From Bacteroidales bacterium (GTDB taxonomy: Bacteria > Bacteroidota > Bacteroidia > Bacteroidales > Muribaculaceae), in the NCBI GenBank assembly GCA_020859845.1, contig JAJBVL010000076.1, positions 1 through 61,458 of the forward strand: DNA of 61,458 nt. The letters are read 5' to 3'. Shown here in pieces: positions 1 through 9,186 of this stretch. Every line of letters begins with the position of its first letter. The first letter of the stretch is position 1. Both the position numbers and the translations under genes were made by a program. The notes beneath the pieces were generated by a model. The model had not been told where the DNA came from. It saw nothing but the letters and a program-made list of their open reading frames with translations, and did no database searches.

Positions 1-212
1 ATTCTTATCATATCTATCTCACACATCAAATATTTATTTTCGGGGCGTTATCAGTTATTGAAATCACGGCATTCCTTCCACTAAATATTTGCATTCTCTT
101 CTTTGTGATTAATATATCGGCCTTTTTGCTCTTTAAATTGTCAAGCAGCCTGCAACAATCAATAATTAAATCCACTTCATCTTCTCTTCTCCCTATTAGA
201 GACAATCTCTAA
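1..212 (+). CDS. 3' end of a membrane protein (partial), possibly a flippase or polymerase
   Basis: The frame whose first full codon begins at base 3 is open from the window edge to a TAA at 210-212, about 69 codons. It encodes two strongly hydrophobic stretches (around IFIFGALSVIEITAFLPLN and ILFFVINISAFLLF) followed by a short polar tail ending PIRDNL. This looks like the last one or two membrane helices and cytoplasmic tail of an integral membrane protein. The stop lies 12 bases before the next start codon, so it belongs to the same operon as the glycosyltransferases. A Wzx-type flippase or a Wzy-type polymerase is the natural guess from context, but the fragment holds no diagnostic motif. 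The other two forward frames are closed by base 84. Confidence 0.6.
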   Translation, partial: SYHIYLTHQIFIFGALSVIEITAFLPLNICILFFVINISAFLLFKLSSSLQQSIIKSTSSSLLPIRDNL

Positions 213-224
213 TGATTAATTTCA

Positions 225-1040
225 ATGACTAAATCTATGATTCCCAAGAAGATACATTATTGTTGGTTTGGTCGCGGCCCAAAACCAGAGTTGGCTCTAA
301 GATGCATAGAATCCTGGAAGAAATATCTTCCAGGCTATGAAATTAAGGAGTGGAATGAAGACAACTTTGACCTCTCGCAATGGCCATACGCCCAGGAAGC
401 CTATGAGCATCGTCGCTTCGCCTTTGTCAGCGATATTGCACGTCTCTATGCACTTTACAACGAAGGTGGCATCTATATGGATACTGATGTAGAGGTCGTT
501 AAATCTTTAGAACCCCTTATGAATTATCAGGCCGTCTCAGGATTTGAATCAATGACAAGGATTCCAACTGGCCTGATAGCCAGTATCTCACATCATCCAA
601 TTATTTTCGAGTTGCTCAATGACTACAAAGACATTCATTTTGTAAAAAGTGACGGGAGCCTTGATCTGACCACTAACGTAAAAAGAGTCACTGATACGAT
701 GCTTCAACATGGGATTTCTCTAAATAACACCCTACAAACCATAGATGGATTCACATTTCTTCCTGTAGATTATTTATGCCCCAAGAACTACAAGGGAGAA
801 ATGATAAACTTTACGCAAAACACTTTGGTAATTCATCACTTTGCAGGGAGTTGGTTGACCGATGAAGAAAAGTTAGCTTTCGAATTAAGAAGCCGACTTC
901 CTCATTGTCCTGAATTTTTACGGGGACACTTGTCAATGGCTTGGAGTATAATGCGCCTTCACAACACTAAAGAAGCGATAAAATATCTACTGCAACGACT
1001 AAGATATAAACTTTTATATAAGACAACAGCTAATGAATAG
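225..1040 (+). CDS. GT32-family glycosyltransferase (DXD-containing sugar transferase)
   Basis: A 271-residue soluble protein beginning IPKKIHYCWFGRG, the typical opening of the Gly_transf_sug / GT32 family (capsular and mannosyl-type transferases). The nucleotide-sugar binding DXD motif is visible in GGIYMDTDVEVVKSL at about residues 80-94, preceded by the conserved SDIARLYALYNEGG segment. It is expected to add a sugar from an NDP-sugar to a lipid-linked repeat unit at the inner face of the membrane. It follows the partial membrane protein after 12 bases and overlaps the next gene by 8 bases. Base composition is clearly AT-richer than genes from about 2 kb onward, as is common for variable serotype genes. 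Acceptor and sugar cannot be told from sequence. Confidence 0.88.
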   Translation: MTKSMIPKKIHYCWFGRGPKPELALRCIESWKKYLPGYEIKEWNEDNFDLSQWPYAQEAYEHRRFAFVSDIARLYALYNEGGIYMDTDVEVVKSLEPLMNYQAVSGFESMTRIPTGLIASISHHPIIFELLNDYKDIHFVKSDGSLDLTTNVKRVTDTMLQHGISLNNTLQTIDGFTFLPVDYLCPKNYKGEMINFTQNTLVIHHFAGSWLTDEEKLAFELRSRLPHCPEFLRGHLSMAWSIMRLHNTKEAIKYLLQRLRYKLLYKTTANE

Positions 1041-1983
1041 TTCCCCTTTTATATCTATAATTATTCCTGTCTACAATGTTCAAGAATACCTGCAGGCATG
1101 CATTGATAGTGCTTGCGGTCAGTCTGTTTTTGAAATTGAGATTATCTTAGTTAACGACGGGAGCACTGACGCATCTGGAGACATCTGCGAAAAAGCGGCT
1201 CAAAAGGATTCTCGAATACGTGTGGTCAACAAAACTAATGGTGGGGAAATAAATGCTAGAAAAGCTGGAGTAGAGATTGCCCAAGGAGAGTGGATTTACT
1301 TTTTAGATTCTGACGATACGATTCAAAAGGATACCTTGGAAAAGATGTTGCAATATACCTCTAAGGATGTTGACATTGTTGTGTTTGAATCACCAATGGA
1401 TTGTATCTATACAGAGCAAGAATACGCAAAGGCCATCTTGAGATTCAAGCATTGGTCTAATTGGGGGAAACTTTATCGCCGAAGCTCATTTACATCTAAC
1501 ACCTTCACAGCTCCACGCTATTTCAAAGTGGGAGGCGATTTCTTGACCACACTCCACACTCTCGAGAATCTCAAGGGTAAGGTGGTGTGCAAACCTATTT
1601 ATTGCTACAACTATAATCGTCATGCGGGCAGCGCTCTGATGGAGCATCGGCCAAACTATGAATATGAGTTGCGTATGATTGAGGAGACCGAGCGAATTGT
1701 CACGGCGTTGCCATGGTACAAAGACATAGAGCCGGCTCACTTCTCTTGGAAGATAAAATACCTCTCGGGGATGATGGGTCTTGGATACGATATCCCAGTG
1801 GACGATAAGTGGATCATAGATTTACAAAGTCAAGCAAAAAGGATGCCCACATCTCTACGATCCCAATTAGCGTTTAAAGCATTACATCATCCTTATCTAC
1901 GCTGTGTATTTGTAGCCGACAAGCGACTGCGACGCTTAGCTAAGAAGGGACTGATGGCTCTGCGTGGCAAAGAAAAGATATAG
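1033..1983 (+). CDS. GT2-family glycosyltransferase (GT-A fold)
   Basis: A 316-residue protein with an N-terminal GT-A domain: ISIIIPVYNVQEYLQ at the start, ILVNDGSTDASGDIC at about residues 38-52, and the metal-binding FLDSDDTI near residue 90. These are hallmarks of inverting GT2 enzymes that build polysaccharide repeat units. The C-terminal half is basic and helical without clear membrane segments. It starts inside the 3' end of the previous gene (8-base overlap), implying translational coupling. The first ~450 bases use AT-rich codons and the remainder uses the GC-rich codons of the downstream genes, so the coding sequence may be a recombinant. Sugar specificity is unknown. Confidence 0.9.
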   Translation: MNSSPFISIIIPVYNVQEYLQACIDSACGQSVFEIEIILVNDGSTDASGDICEKAAQKDSRIRVVNKTNGGEINARKAGVEIAQGEWIYFLDSDDTIQKDTLEKMLQYTSKDVDIVVFESPMDCIYTEQEYAKAILRFKHWSNWGKLYRRSSFTSNTFTAPRYFKVGGDFLTTLHTLENLKGKVVCKPIYCYNYNRHAGSALMEHRPNYEYELRMIEETERIVTALPWYKDIEPAHFSWKIKYLSGMMGLGYDIPVDDKWIIDLQSQAKRMPTSLRSQLAFKALHHPYLRCVFVADKRLRRLAKKGLMALRGKEKI

Positions 1984-1997
1984 TCTCTATCCTCAAT

Positions 1998-3002
1998 ATG
2001 GATAAAGAATCAAAAAAAGAGACTCTTGTCAGCGTGATAGTGCCGGTCTACGGGGTGGAGCGCTTTGTGGAGCGCTGTGCGGTGTCGCTCTTTGAGCAGA
2101 CACTTACCGATGGGCTGGAGATAATCTTTGTAGATGATGCGTCGCCCGACCGTAGCATCGCCATCATCGAGGAAACCCTGTCACGTTACCCCAATCGCAA
2201 ATCCACAACTACTATAATTCACCACTCCATCAACAAAGGACTGCCGGCTGCTCGCAACACGGGCTTAGCTCACGCTCATGGTAGATACATATTTCACTGT
2301 GACAGCGATGACTACCTGCAACATGATGCGTTGGAGCAACAGGTTGACTACGCCCTGAGCCACGAGGCCGACATCGTGTGGTGTGACTGGTACCTTTCGT
2401 TTCATGCAAACGAACGCCACATGACTGAGCCTTCAGCCGACAGCCCCGATGGAGCTCTCCAACGAATGATGTGCGGAGCTATGAAATTCAACGTGTGGAA
2501 CAAGCTCGCCCTCGCCTCTCTCTACCACGACCACCACATCCGCTTCCCCGAGGGACACGCAATGGGCGAGGATATGACGATGATGCTCCTCTTCCTTCAC
2601 GCTAAGCGAGTGGCTCATCTCCCTATGGCCCTCTACCACTACGTGAAGACCAACGACCAAGCTATCTCACGCTCCCACAGCGCTAACAATCTTAAGGATC
2701 TTGACCATAATATCCAGAGAGTGACTGATTACGTGGTGAAAAAGCGTGGCAACAGTTTTGACGCCTACCTTGGTATGCTTCGCCTCCACGTAAAGCTTCC
2801 CTTTCTGGTCAGCGGGCGCAGAGATGACTTCCTGCGTTGGCACGAGCTTTATCCGGAGGCTAATCGCTGGGCTATGGCCAATCCTTATCTGCCTGTCTAC
2901 CTCAAAATGCTTCAATGGATGGCCGCGAAGCGTCAGTGGTGGTATGTGAAGCTTTACCATACGATAATCCATCGCCTTGTCTATGGAATTATATATCGAT
3001 AG
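1998..3002 (+). CDS. GT2-family glycosyltransferase
   Basis: A 334-residue GT-A enzyme. Motifs in order are VSVIVPVYGVERFVERC near the N-terminus, IIFVDDASPDRS near residue 41, PAARNTGLAHAHG near residue 77 and the metal-binding FHCDSDDYLQ near residue 93. The family transfers sugars from NDP donors to lipid-linked glycans in the cytoplasm. It follows the previous gene after 14 bases and its 3' end overlaps the next gene. It resembles the preceding GT2 in domain layout but is diverged enough that a recent duplication is unlikely. Codon usage matches the downstream GC-richer genes. Confidence 0.9.
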   Translation: MDKESKKETLVSVIVPVYGVERFVERCAVSLFEQTLTDGLEIIFVDDASPDRSIAIIEETLSRYPNRKSTTTIIHHSINKGLPAARNTGLAHAHGRYIFHCDSDDYLQHDALEQQVDYALSHEADIVWCDWYLSFHANERHMTEPSADSPDGALQRMMCGAMKFNVWNKLALASLYHDHHIRFPEGHAMGEDMTMMLLFLHAKRVAHLPMALYHYVKTNDQAISRSHSANNLKDLDHNIQRVTDYVVKKRGNSFDAYLGMLRLHVKLPFLVSGRRDDFLRWHELYPEANRWAMANPYLPVYLKMLQWMAAKRQWWYVKLYHTIIHRLVYGIIYR

Positions 3003-4341
3003 AAGCGTAGCGGTGCCGAGCTTAAAATGGGTGAAGGTCGCTATCACCTTGGTGGTGGTCAGTCTCTTCCTCTTCCCTTTTGAGCTGATGGCCTTACCGG
3101 GCATCAACACCAAAATGATGCTTGCCGTGGTAGGATTGGCCCTCTATACTCTCCTCAACGCCAGCTCGCGCACTGGCCGTCTGAGCCTCGACATGACTAT
3201 CCTCTCCACCTTGGCCTTCTTAATGTCGCTAATGGCATGGGTATCGATGGTCTACAACAACACCGACGACCGAGCCTTTGCTTCTTATCTCTTCTCTATG
3301 TGGACCTGGATAGGAGCTGCCTATCTGGCTGTGATGTCAATCCGCTGGACCCACGGCCATGCTTCTCTCCGTCTGGTAGCCCTATATCTGGCCAGCGTTT
3401 GCGCCGCCCAATGCCTCCTCGCCCTATGGATATTCAACGATGAAGCCCTTAAAACTCTGGTCGACTCTATTGTTAGTCAAGATCAAGAGTTTCTTACTCG
3501 CATCCATCGTCTGTATGGCATAGGTGCTTGGCTCGATCCCACGGGGGCGCGCTTTGCCGGTGTGCTGACGATTATCACAGTGGTGCTTACCACGTCTAAA
3601 ATACGACTGACAAACGGTGAGATTAGCCTCCTGATATTCTCCTTTATCACCATCGCTATCGTTGGCAATATAATAGCGCGTACCACCACAGTAGGTCTAA
3701 TAATCTCCTTGGCTTATGTCGTGATAATCGCTCTTATCCCTGCTTTGAGACGAGTATCCTCCCCTGGCCGATTCTCTAAACCGCTCCTCTTAGCCCTTCT
3801 TATAATAGTGCCAGCCACTGTAGGTCTCTATCTCTCCAATCGGGAGTCAGAAAAGCTGATACGCTATGGTTTTGAGGGCTTCTTCAGCTTGGTGGAAAAA
3901 GGCACATGGGATGTGGAATCCAACAACGACCTTTTACGTACTTATCAAAATGAGGAAAAAGTACCCACAGAGACAAAGACCTTTCTGATAGGCGATGGCT
4001 ATTTTGCCCGCCCTCAGCTAAATCCCTATTACATGGGTCGCTCATATGATTATTATAAAGGGACTGATATTGGTTACTTCCGCTACATCTTCTATTTTGG
4101 GGCGCCAGGGCTCTTGCTCTATTTGGGCCTTCTATACTATGCTATGCGTATAGGTTGGCGAAGGTTTCCCAACGAACGAGCGATGTTTCTTCTGCTCTTT
4201 TTGGCCTCGCTTGTAATCTTTTTCAAGGTGAGCACAGAAATATTCATGCTTACGGCCATCCTCATCATGGTGGACGCCGACGAAAACTCTCTTGATTATT
4301 ATCCTGATGAAGATACTCTACTGCATAGGGGGAACGTATAA
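2983..4341 (+). CDS. Polytopic membrane protein, Wzy / O-antigen ligase-like
   Basis: A roughly 452-residue protein with many hydrophobic helices (about ten), including VAITLVVVSLFLFPFEL near the N-terminus and a closing pair around LLLYLGLLYYAM and MFLLLFLASLVIFF. A long soluble loop lies between residues ~300 and 370. Size and layout fit the Wzy polymerase / WaaL ligase superfamily, which joins lipid-linked repeat units in the periplasm. The conserved residues of that superfamily are weak, so the call rests mainly on topology and its place among glycosyltransferases and Wza/Wzc. A TTG two codons upstream (2977) is possible, but ATG at 2983 is preferred. It overlaps the previous gene by 20 bases and the next by 35. 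Confidence 0.65.
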   Translation: MELYIDRSVAVPSLKWVKVAITLVVVSLFLFPFELMALPGINTKMMLAVVGLALYTLLNASSRTGRLSLDMTILSTLAFLMSLMAWVSMVYNNTDDRAFASYLFSMWTWIGAAYLAVMSIRWTHGHASLRLVALYLASVCAAQCLLALWIFNDEALKTLVDSIVSQDQEFLTRIHRLYGIGAWLDPTGARFAGVLTIITVVLTTSKIRLTNGEISLLIFSFITIAIVGNIIARTTTVGLIISLAYVVIIALIPALRRVSSPGRFSKPLLLALLIIVPATVGLYLSNRESEKLIRYGFEGFFSLVEKGTWDVESNNDLLRTYQNEEKVPTETKTFLIGDGYFARPQLNPYYMGRSYDYYKGTDIGYFRYIFYFGAPGLLLYLGLLYYAMRIGWRRFPNERAMFLLLFLASLVIFFKVSTEIFMLTAILIMVDADENSLDYYPDEDTLLHRGNV

Positions 4342-5434
4342 TAGCGGCGGGATGGAGCGCGTGCTTTCCATGAAGGCCAATTGGCTTGTGGAGCATGGCT
4401 ATGAAGTGGTGTTGGTCACCACCGAGCAGCATGGTCGGCAGCCTTTCTTCCCACTTGACAGCCGAATACGCTGCATCGACCTCCCGATAGGATACGAGGA
4501 CAATAACGGCAGTTCTCTGCTCAATAAAATAGTGAATTATCCCCTCAAACAGCGCCGACACCGTTGGGCGCTTACCTCCTTGCTCCTAAAAGAGCACCCA
4601 GATGTCACGGTGTCGATGTTTTGCAACGATGCCGACTTTATAACTTCTATTCCAGATGGCTCAAAGAAAGTGTTGGAGGTCCACTTCTCGCGCTTCAAGC
4701 GCTTGCAATATCAGCGCCGAGGCCTGTGGGGCGTGGTGGATAGCTATCGTAGCAAGCGAGAGGTCAAGATAGCCAAGGGGTTTGACCGCTTTGTGGTGCT
4801 GACCGAGCAAGACCGCGCTTATTGGGGGGCTCTACCAAATATTTCCGTCATCCCAAACGCCTCCCCAATCACCGCCGCCACTCCTTCAACGCTTATGGCC
4901 AAGAAGGTCATCGCCGTGGGGCGCCTTGACTTCCAAAAAGGTTTTGACCGTCTGCTTCAGGCGTGGAATCTCATCGTGAAGGATTACCCTGATTGGCACC
5001 TTGACATCATAGGAGAAGGAAGCGACCGCAGAGCTTTACAAGAACAAATATCCTTGCTCGGAGTAGAAAATTCTGTGTCGCTACGAGGCGAAATCAAAGA
5101 GGTGGAGGATTGCTATCGCGATGCTTCAATAATAGCTATGACATCGCGATACGAGGGATTGCCAATGGCCCTTATTGAAGCTCAGGCAATGGGCCTCCCA
5201 GCAGTGGCAATGGACTGTAAATGCGGCCCGCGTGAGATTGTCATTGATGGACGCAATGGCTACCTCGTGGCTGAAGGCGACATACCGGAGATGGCCCATC
5301 GACTACGCTGCTTGATGGCATCCCAGGGGCTTCGCCAAATGATGGGCCGCAGCGCCCACCATGACAGCCATCGCTTCGCTCTCGAAGCCATTATGGGGCG
5401 CTGGACCTCGCTCTTCGCCTCCTTAGCCCAATAA
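4307..5434 (+). CDS. GT4-family glycosyltransferase (GT-B fold)
   Basis: A GT-B enzyme of about 375 residues. The N-terminal half opens MKILYCIGGTYNSGGMERV, with the glycine-rich acceptor-side loop. The C-terminal half holds IAVGRLDFQKGFDRLLQAW, then the donor-site E-x7-E region SRYEGLPMALIEAQAMGLP near residues 280-300. These are standard for retaining GT4 enzymes. An upstream TTG at 4292 lies in the same frame, but the ATG at 4307 gives the canonical N-terminus. It starts 35 bases inside the preceding membrane-protein gene, indicating a tightly packed operon. It probably extends the exopolysaccharide repeat unit; donor sugar unknown. Confidence 0.9.
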   Translation: MKILYCIGGTYNSGGMERVLSMKANWLVEHGYEVVLVTTEQHGRQPFFPLDSRIRCIDLPIGYEDNNGSSLLNKIVNYPLKQRRHRWALTSLLLKEHPDVTVSMFCNDADFITSIPDGSKKVLEVHFSRFKRLQYQRRGLWGVVDSYRSKREVKIAKGFDRFVVLTEQDRAYWGALPNISVIPNASPITAATPSTLMAKKVIAVGRLDFQKGFDRLLQAWNLIVKDYPDWHLDIIGEGSDRRALQEQISLLGVENSVSLRGEIKEVEDCYRDASIIAMTSRYEGLPMALIEAQAMGLPAVAMDCKCGPREIVIDGRNGYLVAEGDIPEMAHRLRCLMASQGLRQMMGRSAHHDSHRFALEAIMGRWTSLFASLAQ

Positions 5435-5459
5435 AAACCAAAGCCAAAGTTTGCTTAAG

Positions 5460-6611
5460 ATGACTTTAGATAAACTTCCTGCAATAGTGGTCTCGGCTGT
5501 TAACCTTCGCAAGGGTGGCACGCTAAGTATCCTCCGTCAATGCCTTCAGGCACTTTCTCCTTTGGCTGTCGCAAAAAGGTATAGAGTGGTGGCCTTGGTC
5601 CACAAAGCCGACCTTGCCCAATACGCAGGAGTAGAATACATCGAGATACCTTGGACGGTGAAGAGTTGGTGGTCAAGGTTGTGGTGTGAATACATGACGA
5701 TGCATCGTATCTCGATGCAACTCCAGCCTATCGCCCTATGGCTTTCGCTTCACGACACCACCTCGCGCGTCAAGGCTGAGCGACAGGCCGTATACTGCCA
5801 CAACCCTTTCCCCTTCATGGATCTCCACTGGCGCGACCTATGGATGAGTTGGCGCATAGCTGGCTTTGCCACTCTCTCGCGCTACGCCTACCAGATAAAT
5901 ATCCACTCCAACCGCTATGTCATCGTGCAGCAGCAATGGCTACGCGAGGAGTTTCAGCGGATGTACCATCTCGACCCTCGACAGATTATCGTGGCTCGGC
6001 CTTCAACTACGGTGAAGCCTCTTCCCTCTTTGCAAGAAGAGCAAAGCTCCAATCAAAATCGCAGCGATAGGCCCTATCGTTTCTTCTTCCCAGCCGCCAG
6101 CGAAACCAATAAAAACTTTGAGACCCTCTGCCAAGCCGCCGAGCTTCTGGAGCAAGAGCTGGGGACCGAGGCCTTTGAAGTGGCCATCACTGTGGCAGGC
6201 ACCGAGAATCGTTATGGCCGCTGGCTAAGTCGCCGCTGGGCCCACGTGAAGTCAATCCACTGGCTCGGGTTTATCTCTCCGCAAGAGGTGGCGTCACAAT
6301 ACGCCACCACCGACTGTCTGGTGTTTCCCTCGCGCATGGAGACGTGGGGATTGCCTATCACAGAGTTTATGGCCTATCATCGTCCCATCTTGATGGCCGA
6401 CCTTCCCTACGCTCATGAGACAGCACAAGGGGCTAAGGCATGCGCCTTTTTCAATCCTCATGATCCACAAGCGCTCAAGCAGCAGATGAAGCGGCTGATA
6501 GAAGGCGCCGATAACTTTCTCGCCCCAGTCCCTCCCTGCGCGACGCCAACACCCGTCACATCCACGTGGGAGGAGCTGATAGCCCTTCTACTCAACGATG
6601 TCAGAAAATAA
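5460..6611 (+). CDS. GT4-family glycosyltransferase
   Basis: A roughly 383-residue GT-B protein. The N-terminal half begins with VVSAVNLRKGGTLSILRQC, matching GT4 enzymes whose first loop reads N-x-x-x-G-G. The C-terminal half contains FFFPAASETNKNFETLC and the donor-binding segment SRMETWGLPITEFMAYHRP, with the E-x7-E pair, followed by DLPYAHETAQGAKACAFF. I place the start at ATG 5460; a TTG at 5451 is in frame but has no support. The gap to the upstream gene is 25 bases and 30 bases separate it from the next. Function is inferred as assembly of the exopolysaccharide repeat. Confidence 0.87.
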   Translation: MTLDKLPAIVVSAVNLRKGGTLSILRQCLQALSPLAVAKRYRVVALVHKADLAQYAGVEYIEIPWTVKSWWSRLWCEYMTMHRISMQLQPIALWLSLHDTTSRVKAERQAVYCHNPFPFMDLHWRDLWMSWRIAGFATLSRYAYQINIHSNRYVIVQQQWLREEFQRMYHLDPRQIIVARPSTTVKPLPSLQEEQSSNQNRSDRPYRFFFPAASETNKNFETLCQAAELLEQELGTEAFEVAITVAGTENRYGRWLSRRWAHVKSIHWLGFISPQEVASQYATTDCLVFPSRMETWGLPITEFMAYHRPILMADLPYAHETAQGAKACAFFNPHDPQALKQQMKRLIEGADNFLAPVPPCATPTPVTSTWEELIALLLNDVRK

Positions 6612-6641
6612 ATACCCAGATAAATCTATAATCCTTTCGTC

Positions 6642-8084
6642 ATGAACAATCTTAAAGTGTTGCAGCTCGGAAAGTTTCTCCCCGGTGGCGGGGGCATCGA
6701 GACTGTGGTCTACGACATAGCTCGCGGACTGGCACAACGCGGCATACGCTGCGACGTGATGGTGACGGTAGAAGGCGCGGCCGACTACGTGCGCCCCTAT
6801 TGTCACAATTGCGACATCATTGCCTGTCATGCGGTGGCCACGGCAGCCTCTACCATGATTTCAACATCAATGATTGCCACCCTTCATCGTATTTGTCATA
6901 ACTATGATATCATCCATGTCCACCACCCCAATCCCATGGCCACGCTGGCGCTTCTGCTCTCGGGCTATCGCGGGCGCGTAGTGCTCCACTGGCATAGCGA
7001 TATCATACGCCAACGCGTGGCTCTTGCATTTTTTGCTCCCCTTCAGCGCTGGCTCATCAATCGCGCCGACTTGATACTGGGCACATCAGAGCGATACATC
7101 AACGGGAGCCCATGGCTACGAGGCTCGCGCCAAAAGACCAAGGCCCTGCCGATTGGCATCAAGCAGATGGCCCACGACGAGCTTGGCGCATCGCGCCTTC
7201 GCCAGCGCTATGGCCATCGTAAAATCATCTTCTCGCTGGGGCGGCTCATCTACTACAAGGGCTATAAATATCTCATTGACGCTGCTGCGCTGCTCCCCGA
7301 CGACTATGTGGTGTTGATAGGAGGCGGAGGCCCTCTGCAGGGCGAACTCCAAGCGCAGATCGACCGTCTGGGACTCAACGGCAAGGTGGTGTTGCTAGGG
7401 CGCGTACCCGACTCTGATCTCCCCTCCTACTACACGGCCTGCACGCTCTACTGTATGAGTAGCTGCCAGAAGTCGGAGGCATTTGGAGTAGTGCTACTGG
7501 AAGCCATGTCGGTGGGACGTCCAATAGTGGCGACCGATATACCCCACTCGGGAGTGTCGTTTGTCAACGCCCATGGTGTGACGGGGCTCAACGTCGAGCC
7601 GGAGAATCCTCAAGCCCTGGCACAGGCTATTACCACCATCTGTCGCGACCCTGAGATGCATGCACGTTTCAGCCAAGCCACCCGCGAGCGTTTCCTCGGG
7701 ATGTTTACCGTGGATAAGATGATTGATGGTTGCTGTCGGCATTACGAGGAAGTACTGGCAGCCGACGAGGCCTGGGCTACGGCCGAGCCTCTGCCGCCGC
7801 TGGTGATGAGCCGTGGCAATCGCCATCTGTCGCTGCGCCAGATAGGAAGCGACCACGTGATGGTGGAGATAGCCGACGGCAATGTCAATATGACTCGAGT
7901 CTACACCTTCAACGAGACCGCAGCTTGGATATGGCAGCACATGGCCGCCGAGGGCCCCGACCTCCTGCGCTTGACTTCGTCGATGTGTGAAGTGTTTGCC
8001 GTAGAACCCGAAGAGGCTAGTCGCGACATTGAGCTCCAGATACAACAATGGACTCAGCTGGGCATCATGCCTACCTTATCTTGA
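6642..8084 (+). CDS. GT4 glycosyltransferase fused to a C-terminal PqqD-like domain
   Basis: A 480-residue two-part protein. Residues 1 to ~375 form a complete GT4 enzyme: FLPGGGGIETVVYDIARGL at the N-terminus, IIFSLGRLIYYKGYKYLI near residue 195, and a donor site around SEAFGVVLLEAMSVGRPIV. Residues ~385-480 form a PqqD-like (PF05402-type) winged-helix domain: a beta strand pair ending MTRVYTFNETAAWIWQHM, then a helical half finishing ELQIQQWTQLGIM. PqqD domains are RiPP recognition elements that bind leader peptides; a fusion to a glycosyltransferase is unusual. The stop codon overlaps the next gene's ATG (TGATG at 8082-8086), so it is coupled to the nucleotidyltransferase. Whether the domain binds a peptide here, or is a relic, is not known. 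Confidence 0.85.
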   Translation: MNNLKVLQLGKFLPGGGGIETVVYDIARGLAQRGIRCDVMVTVEGAADYVRPYCHNCDIIACHAVATAASTMISTSMIATLHRICHNYDIIHVHHPNPMATLALLLSGYRGRVVLHWHSDIIRQRVALAFFAPLQRWLINRADLILGTSERYINGSPWLRGSRQKTKALPIGIKQMAHDELGASRLRQRYGHRKIIFSLGRLIYYKGYKYLIDAAALLPDDYVVLIGGGGPLQGELQAQIDRLGLNGKVVLLGRVPDSDLPSYYTACTLYCMSSCQKSEAFGVVLLEAMSVGRPIVATDIPHSGVSFVNAHGVTGLNVEPENPQALAQAITTICRDPEMHARFSQATRERFLGMFTVDKMIDGCCRHYEEVLAADEAWATAEPLPPLVMSRGNRHLSLRQIGSDHVMVEIADGNVNMTRVYTFNETAAWIWQHMAAEGPDLLRLTSSMCEVFAVEPEEASRDIELQIQQWTQLGIMPTLS

Positions 8085-9169
8085 TGATCCCTACCTACTC
8101 CGCATTGTTCTGTCTGCTACGCTCGGCTCTGTGGGGCCAGCCTGTAGCGGAGCGCAAACTTGAGATGATTGACTCCCAAGGATGGGAGAGAGTGCTCACC
8201 GAGGCTCAGCGACAGACGGTGGGAGCCTTGGCCTTTGAGGCTGTGTGCCTGCTCCCTCGCGGGATGCACCCTCCTCAGCACATAATCAATCGATGGCTGG
8301 CAATCTCGGTGAAGACCGATCTCCACAACCAGCAGCTTCTCAGTCTGCTCCCCACCATTGCTGAACGTTGCGCTCAAGCTGACATAGATCCTATGATCTA
8401 CAAAGGACCCACTGTGGGGCAATATTACCCCAACCCTTTGACTCGCGAAAGTGGCGACATCGACCTTTGCGTAGCCAATCCCGTGAAGCTGCAACGTGCC
8501 GCCCATCTCCTTAGCGCAGGGGCTGGGTATAAGAAGCAGGCCGATGGAAGCCGACTTATTACCTGCCACGACATCGACATCGAGCTCCATGGCTCTATGT
8601 TTAGCCTGCTACCACGCCGTCAAGAGGAGGACCTTAGAAGGCTCCAAGAGGCCACCAATCCTTCAGTCTATGCCATACCCAACACGGCTCTTACCATGCG
8701 GACCCCCGAGCCAACAGTGGCTTTGGCTATGTATAATCTCCATATCTTAAAACATGCTGCTGGATTTGGTGTGGGGCTGCGTCAACTTTGCGACATGGCT
8801 ATGGCCTACCATCATCTACTGGACAAGGCAGATAGCCAATGGCTCCGCGATTTCTATACTCGCCATAGGCTCAGAAAGTGGACTTTACTCGTGGAGAGTA
8901 TGCTCTATCGACGATTAGGTCTACCAGCCTCAGCCACACTATTTCTGGCCGAGGAAGGTGTCTCGCCCCTCGACGATTCCTCCCTGCTACGCATCATTGT
9001 CGAGGGAGGAAACTTTGGTCTCCGAAGCCTCTCGGCTTCTAAAAACAAGCCACATCGCCATCGCTTGATGACCGTGGGGCGCAATCTATGGGCTCTCTAC
9101 CCTTATGCGCCCTTAAACGTCGGTCATATCAGTCGTTGCCTGATAAAGCGCTGGTTTAAAGGCGCGTAA
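8084..9169 (+). CDS. Nucleotidyltransferase family protein (NTP_transf_5 / PF14907-like)
   Basis: A protein of about 361 residues. The core motif is MIYKGPTVGQYYP followed by RESGDIDLCVANP at about residues 110-130. The DxD of GDID and the preceding G-x-x-x-x-x-Y fit the nucleotidyltransferase fold of the PF14907 group, often encoded beside PqqD and HPr-kinase-like genes in exopolysaccharide and lasso-peptide clusters. Later a conserved acidic/His element occurs in ITCHDIDIELHG. I choose ATG 8084, which overlaps the upstream stop; ATG 8048 is in frame but would force a 37-base overlap. The actual substrate (peptide, sugar or phosphate carrier) is not established for this family. It precedes the HprK-like gene by 17 bases. 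Confidence 0.82.
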   Translation: MIPTYSALFCLLRSALWGQPVAERKLEMIDSQGWERVLTEAQRQTVGALAFEAVCLLPRGMHPPQHIINRWLAISVKTDLHNQQLLSLLPTIAERCAQADIDPMIYKGPTVGQYYPNPLTRESGDIDLCVANPVKLQRAAHLLSAGAGYKKQADGSRLITCHDIDIELHGSMFSLLPRRQEEDLRRLQEATNPSVYAIPNTALTMRTPEPTVALAMYNLHILKHAAGFGVGLRQLCDMAMAYHHLLDKADSQWLRDFYTRHRLRKWTLLVESMLYRRLGLPASATLFLAEEGVSPLDDSSLLRIIVEGGNFGLRSLSASKNKPHRHRLMTVGRNLWALYPYAPLNVGHISRCLIKRWFKGA

Positions 9170-9186
9170 AGCACGGGGGTACCAGT

